This document shows positions 59,342 through 64,000 of a stretch of DNA of 64,000 nt, piece after piece. Position 1 is the first letter of the stretch; every line of letters begins with the position of its first letter. The notes beneath the pieces are model-generated. The model did not search any database. It was not told the DNA's origin and saw only the letters and a list, made by a program, of their open reading frames with translations. The position numbers were made by a program, and so were the translations under genes. Source of the DNA: Neolentinus lepideus HHB14362 ss-1 (taxonomy: Eukaryota; Basidiomycota; Agaricomycetes; Gloeophyllales; Gloeophyllaceae); assembly GCA_001632425.1 (NCBI GenBank), contig KV425582.1, forward strand, positions 4,611 to 68,610. Reading direction: 5' to 3'.

Positions 59342-62300
59342 TCAGGCCCACCTCCAAGTCTTCACTTCTATCATGAACCCTTTCCTACTTCCATCGTCCT
59401 CAGTGCTAGTCACGATCGTGATACCATTGTCCTGAAAGAAAATGCTCTCTTCGCCAACGTCCCGCTGCAATATCTGTAACACAGAATCTGGCGGAGCAGT
59501 GGCTGGCGCGTCCGTGGGGACTGCCTTGTTATCGACGACAACTGGCTTTGCCCCATTCTCGGGTGTCGACTTCGATGCGACGTCGGATGGCGCAAAAGCA
59601 TCCTGACCAGTCTTCCTGAGAGCAATGACATACTGCCTTTGTCTGGCAACGCAAGAGCTTGGCGCAAAGTTCTCTTTTTCCGGCCCATCGCGAGCACCAC
59701 CTGTGGTCGTTTCCAGGTCCGTTTCGGTCGATGGCTGGAGGAGGAAGGACTCATTTGATGTCTCCAGGATGACAGAGCGCATTGATTGGCTGGTCTTGGG
59801 ACCCACGGCGACGCTAGCATCTTCTCCATCGACCTCCATGCTTGAATCGTCTAATTCATCCAGTGGGCGTCTCTTCGACTTGTATTCAGGAGGGAACAGA
59901 ATTGATTTCAACATTGAAGGGTCGTATTTGAACCTTCAATCGCAATGAGAGTCAATGAACGAGTACGCTGCATATTGAATCTTGACACTTACCCAGGTTC
60001 ACAGTGGGATGTCCCCATCCCGAAGACAATGGTCTTCGAAAGCGACGCGCTCTCCTTCGGCAACATTCTGCACAGTTTTCTCCGCTTCCTCGTGCGCACT
60101 CTCCTATCGGACGAAGAGTCGGATTCAGACTCGACGACGGAAGGAGCAGACGCGCTGCCGAAGATATCCTGTCGTCGTTCTGCATACTCTCGCATTCGCT
60201 GTGATCGGTTGGGATACGTCTTCGCGTGTGCCGTGCCCTTCTGAGGAGAACAAGTAATAGTTAGTCTCTCAACAGCTGCAGACGTGAGATTGAGACATAC
60301 GTCTACAAACTCTGCACTGATGACTTCAATCGCGGATCCATCATGCCCATTCCCCCATCCAGCGCTGACCAAACTCCTGCCATCGTCTTCAAAGCTCTCA
60401 ACTTCCTCCTCCTCTTCCTCCTCTCCAGCCCCTGCTTCTCCATCTGCAGCATCCAACCCGACCCCACCCCCGCTAACAACACACTCTGCCCCATATCCGC
60501 CCAAAAACCGGCCTAGTGACACGCCTCCACCGCCACCGCTCACACTCCCCCTCAAGATCCTGACCACAATCTTCATATCCCGCCCCTCCCTCCTCGCCCT
60601 CCGCGCCCCGCTCCACGTAATAAACCCCGCATGCAGCGCGCACAAGAACAAATCCGAGTCGTCTGTGTATATCCTCGCCGTCAGACCCAGCGTCCCAGCA
60701 TGCTCCTCCGAGATCCCGCCGCCCCATATACGCCGCTTGCCGTTCCCCTTCAGGCCCGGTGCGACTTCGGAGTTGGTCTGCATGTCGGGGAGGTACAGAG
60801 ACGGCACGAGAATCTCCGCGCGGAGCTCTTTCGGTTTCGCCTCGAAGGCGGTGGGGGAGGACGCGTTGCCGAGGTTGTCCAGGAGGGGGTGACCACGGTA
60901 AGGGAACGGGGTACTAGGGTAGACGTGCGTCCCGAGGTGCACTATTTCTCGGGGCACGGGAGGAGGCTTTGGCACCTGTCGCGATTGCTCTGCTGCCAGC
61001 GGAGCCGCTGGCACCTGCAGGGGTACCACCCCTGGAGGGGCAGATGCCATAGGGGGAGGTGTGCGAGAGACTAGTTGAGTGGGCGGAAGGATCAAGGGTA
61101 TAGGTATGAGGCCATTGGACTGGGTAGCTGACGGCGTATGACTCGGGGGAGGGTGAGCAATCGTCGAGTGAGACGGAGGTGGCGATGGTACACCGTATGA
61201 CTGGAAGTGGATTAGCAAATGTCTGTGGTGCAATGGTGTGTTGTGCTTTACCGGTATAGATAAGTCGAGGATGTGAGTCTGTGGACGGGAGTGAAGTGGC
61301 GATGGTTGCACATGCTGTTGTTGAGGTGTATGTGGTATGCTATGAGGTTCAGCAAGTGGTTGTGTATGGACATGATGGGACGTGTGTGGGCGCGTCACAT
61401 TTGAGTCTGGTGGAGGGAGACGTGTCTAGTATGCACACAGATAAGATATGGGCATATGTGGATCAGTGACGAAAGTGCGCACCATATGGGAGTGAGAAAC
61501 ACTAGAGGACAACATGCTGCTTTCCATTGAACGTCCTGCACCAGACATACGAGGGCTAAGAGGATGATGCTGCAGCAAATGGTGATGGTGCGGGTGATGC
61601 TGGGCGTGCATGGTGCGTTCTCTGTCGCGCTCTCTCGGATCGCTTCGCAGCATCTCCTTCTCTCTCTCTCTGTCCCTATCTTTTTCTCGTTCCCTCTCTC
61701 TCTCAGAGTCCCTGTCCCGCTTTCTGCCATTACGATTCGGACTCGATGTGAGGGAGTGACCATGTCCCATGGCCCCATCATCCTTGAACTCCCTCTCATT
61801 CTTCATTTCCATCTGCTTTAATTCTCTCTCTCGCTCTCTATCACGCTCTCTCTCGCTCTCCAAACCAACCATCCCATACCTACGGTCTCTCTCCCTCTCC
61901 CTCTCTCTCTGCTCGCGCTCTCTCTCAATGTCCCTCCTCTGCTCCCGTTCCCGCTCCCGTTCCCTAAAAGCCATCTCCTCCGTGACTCCACCAAAATAGC
62001 GTCCACTTCCTCCCTCCATATGCGGCGTAGTAGTTCGGGCACCATGGACATTAGCGGTCTTACTGCTGGTCACGTGCGTGACAGTCACGGGCTGCACGTG
62101 CGACGCTCTAGGAGGCCCCGTGGGGGGAGGAGCGTCTCGAGAACGAGGGAGGGTTAGACTGCCCATGGCAGGTGAGGAAGGTTTGCCTGAGCCACTGGAA
62201 TGCCCAGGAGGTCCTCCGGTGTACATCGGAGAAGGGTCGTTCAGAGCCACAGACATGGAGACGGGGGCGGGATTCCCGACTGGATACGAGGAGGATGAAG

Positions 62301-63012
62301 GGGGTCCAGATATCGGAGGAGGTGAATGGTAGCGAGGAGCATTGTGTCGAATAGGATAGAGCTGCAGGGTCTGGACTGAGGGTGCGCCGGACCTTGGCAT
62401 GCGAGCGTCGCGGTCGCGTGGGGGCGGCGGAGGGCCGGCATGATGAGGATAATCCGCTGGTCCTGGCCCAGCAGCAGAGGGAGGAGGCGCATACAACGAA
62501 GGCGGGGGTCCATGTCCGTACGAATGAGGATGCGACGACGGTGGAGGGCCCCGCTGCGATGGTAGCCCGGCACCAACCTGCCGGAGCTCAATGGCATTGA
62601 ACGACTCGGCACGCTGGCTGTGGCCACCCAACTTGTGACCGTTGTGTGGCAGCGGCTCTGGATGCAGCGGGCGCGTGCCCCCGCCAACGCCTGCTCGATG
62701 GTAGCCGGACTCGTACCCCCCAAGATCTTGCACGATCGTGGACGGCGGGGGCAGATGGGTCGAGTGACTCGCATGCTGGCTGGTGTACTCGCTGCTGTGA
62801 GGGTGTCTCGGGTGCGACGAGGACGACAACGGGGGCGGGGGCTGGATTCTGTCGCGATCGACGGGGGACGTGTGCGCCTGGTCTTGTCGTTGCTGGGGTT
62901 GGTGTTGTTGTTGCTGCTGCTGCTGCTGCTGGTGATGTTGCGGCGGTGGCGGGGGAGGTGGCCTGCGCCTCTCCTCGGAGGGTGAGTCCTGAAGGAGGGC
63001 GGCGACGTTCAT
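59342..63012 (-). CDS. Rxt3-type subunit of the Rpd3L histone deacetylase complex
   Basis: Exons 63012-61483, 61425-61252, 61200-60301, 60240-59993 and 59933-59342 give 1147 residues. The Rxt3 domain lies in exon 3: HLGTHVYPSTPFPYRG, ELRAEILVPSLYLPDM, RRIWGGGISEEHAGTLGLTA, then the signature YTDDSDLFLCALHAGFITWS. Rxt3 proteins belong to the large Rpd3 complex that represses transcription. The N-terminal 500 residues are low complexity: poly-Pro, a His/Gln run, and a long Arg-Glu/Arg-Asp repeat (61630-61990). The C-terminal ~250 residues have a bipartite basic run (RRVRTRKRRKLCR), a likely nuclear localisation signal. Orthology rests on the domain; most of the length is divergent. Confidence 0.75.
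61630..61990 (-). repeat. Arg-Glu/Arg-Asp repeat tract (coding)
   Basis: CT-dinucleotide-rich on the plus strand, encoding RERERERE- and RDRE-type repeats on the minus strand in the Rxt3-like protein. Mixed-charge RE/RD tracts are typical of nuclear-speckle and chromatin proteins. Probably variable in length between strains. Confidence 0.7.
62900..62940 (-). repeat. CAG/CAA repeat encoding poly-Gln
   Basis: On the minus strand, a run of CAG and CAA codons gives about nine consecutive Gln within a His/Gln/Pro-rich stretch, close to the N-terminus of the Rxt3-like protein. Likely polymorphic. Confidence 0.7.
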
Positions 63013-63667
63013 GACGGTGAGGGCGAGGGCGTTGTGGACGGCAGGAACAACGAGGACAGCAGAGACAAGGAACGGGGACGGAGGGAACCGATGTTGACAC
63101 GCACAGCTGGAAAGAAATTGAAATGACGCCGATCACGTCCTGGATCGAGATCCTTATCTCTCTTTACGACATTCCCACGTGGCACCCTTCGCCCTGTGTT
63201 TGGCGATCATCGTCGGCATCGTCGGCCGCGCTCTCCAGACCAGCGCCGGGAACGTGCACGACGACGACGACGACCGTCTGGACGCTGCGTCTCACAACGT
63301 TGAATGGTGTCCAGCGCTGTCGCAGTCGTCGATCATCCGATCATCTCACAGGCACATCTTCCGAAGAAGAACCCCAGGTCCCTCCCGGATCCTCCCTTAC
63401 CGCCACAACGCCCATTCAGCAGCAGCAGACCCACTTACTAACAGACGATTCAAGCACGCGCTTCAGACCACTACCATGCCACACCACGCGTGTTGTCAAT
63501 TAAAGAGCTTCGATTCCGAGCTGTCTAGTAAGTTTCACATCCTTACGCAGTCCCCATTAAGCCCCACCCATTAACGGCTGTCTATGGACCGCCCGGCTAT
63601 ATCCTACACCGCACCATATACTTCTCCCAAAATGCACCCTGATATTGACTCTGATATGCAAGATCAA
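63013..63667. other. Promoter region of Rxt3-like gene and GDPD 3' region
   Basis: About 650 bases. Two overlapping plus frames (63123-63503 and 63179-63574) lack motifs and lie in the likely leader or promoter, so they are not called. Confidence 0.45.
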
Positions 63668-64000
63668 TCAGCTGCTGGCCATGTGGCGGTCCAAGCAGCT
63701 TAACACTCGCTGTTTGGGATACCGCGGCGCAACGGGCAGGTTCTGCTGACTCGCCCATCGACGAACAATATCAGGATCTACGCAATCGCATCAGCACCAG
63801 CGCCCATTAAAGATCATTTGGATGCACTCACAGTCGGTGATGATTCCATCCACCTTCCAGTCTATCATGCGCTCGGCAACATTCAATCTATTAACCTATA
63901 AATGCAGCATTATTGGTAACTCCGCTCACTACCTGTAACAGGCAAACCAAACGCTTACAGTCCAAGGCTTGACCCTAACCCCCAGCCGCCTCGCCTCCTC
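63668..64000 (-). CDS. Glycerophosphodiester phosphodiesterase, C-terminal part
   Basis: Partial gene whose 5' part lies beyond the right edge. Three exon pieces are visible: 64000-63959, 63895-63832 and 63777-63668. They read EEARRLGVRVKPWT, then VNRLNVAERMIDWKVDGIIT, then DYPDIVRRW and a ~30-residue tail. The pattern 'lg..v.pWTVN....m..li..gvDGIITDyPd' is the end of the GDPD TIM barrel, which hydrolyses glycerophosphodiesters to glycerol-3-phosphate and an alcohol. The catalytic residues are outside the window. Confidence 0.8.

Noticed and set aside
60284..60892. 202-codon plus-strand frame rich in Ser/Pro
   Set aside because: Antisense to the Rxt3 domain exon; composition mirrors the low-complexity coding strand.
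63123..63574. Two overlapping plus frames near the right end
   Set aside because: Located in the likely promoter/leader of the Rxt3-like gene and without motifs.

Overview
This window is nuclear DNA of a filamentous basidiomycete, most likely an Agaricomycete. The evidence is densely packed single-copy eukaryotic genes, each cut by many short introns (about 45-70 nt, GT/GC...AG), short intergenic spacers, and gene structures such as a clade-2 large-subunit catalase, a fungal choline kinase and Mdv1. No CRISPR, operon or other prokaryotic feature is present. I assembled exon structures by hand from splice signals and reading-frame continuity. Most exon edges below keep frame exactly, but none is backed by transcripts.

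Layout. 1-4.8 kb is AT-rich, gene-free and holds decayed DNA transposons: a ~1.5 kb element with terminal inverted repeats (TIRs), a ~470 bp MITE-like element, and a third, more degraded pair of inverted repeats. 4.9-12 kb has a choline kinase (+), a tandem CCCH zinc-finger RNA-binding protein (-), and a possible 30-codon gene. 12.3-20.3 kb is one large minus-strand gene for the proteasome activator Blm10/PA200. 20.6-30 kb is a run of housekeeping genes: Aim18-like mitochondrial protein, Tim21, V-ATPase subunit F, Ecd/SGT1, AP-3 sigma and Mediator Med6. 31-35.7 kb carries a large catalase and a C2H2 transcription factor. 38.5-39.05 kb has two nearly identical intron-containing tRNA-Lys(CTT) genes in inverted orientation. 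39.2-44.9 kb holds MCM5, tRNA-Thr(AGT), COP9 signalosome subunit 6 and a CinA-like protein. 45-48.5 kb is sparse, with one hypothetical gene. 48.5-53.6 kb has Mdv1, an unknown membrane protein and the Hsp90 co-chaperone p23. 54.8-59.1 kb is a tandem short-chain dehydrogenase array, gene-pseudogene-gene. 59.3-64 kb has an Rxt3-type Rpd3L subunit and the 3' end of a glycerophosphodiester phosphodiesterase running off the window.

The genes do not form one pathway; most are conserved core functions. Related themes are proteostasis (Blm10, CSN6, p23), mitochondria (Aim18-like, Tim21, Mdv1) and transcription (Med6, Rxt3, C2H2 factor). The accessory material is the transposon block, the tRNA-Lys pair, the SDR array and the sparse 45-48.5 kb stretch. 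The most notable points are: four GC-AG introns, one in an SDR copy whose paralogue keeps GT at the same intron; a 9-nt microexon and an intron-split C-terminal tyrosine codon in Blm10; a ~115-residue insertion inside the Tim21 domain; a tRNA intron complementary to its own tRNA's 5' end; an ideal step-type heat-shock element upstream of p23; and MluI boxes upstream of MCM5.
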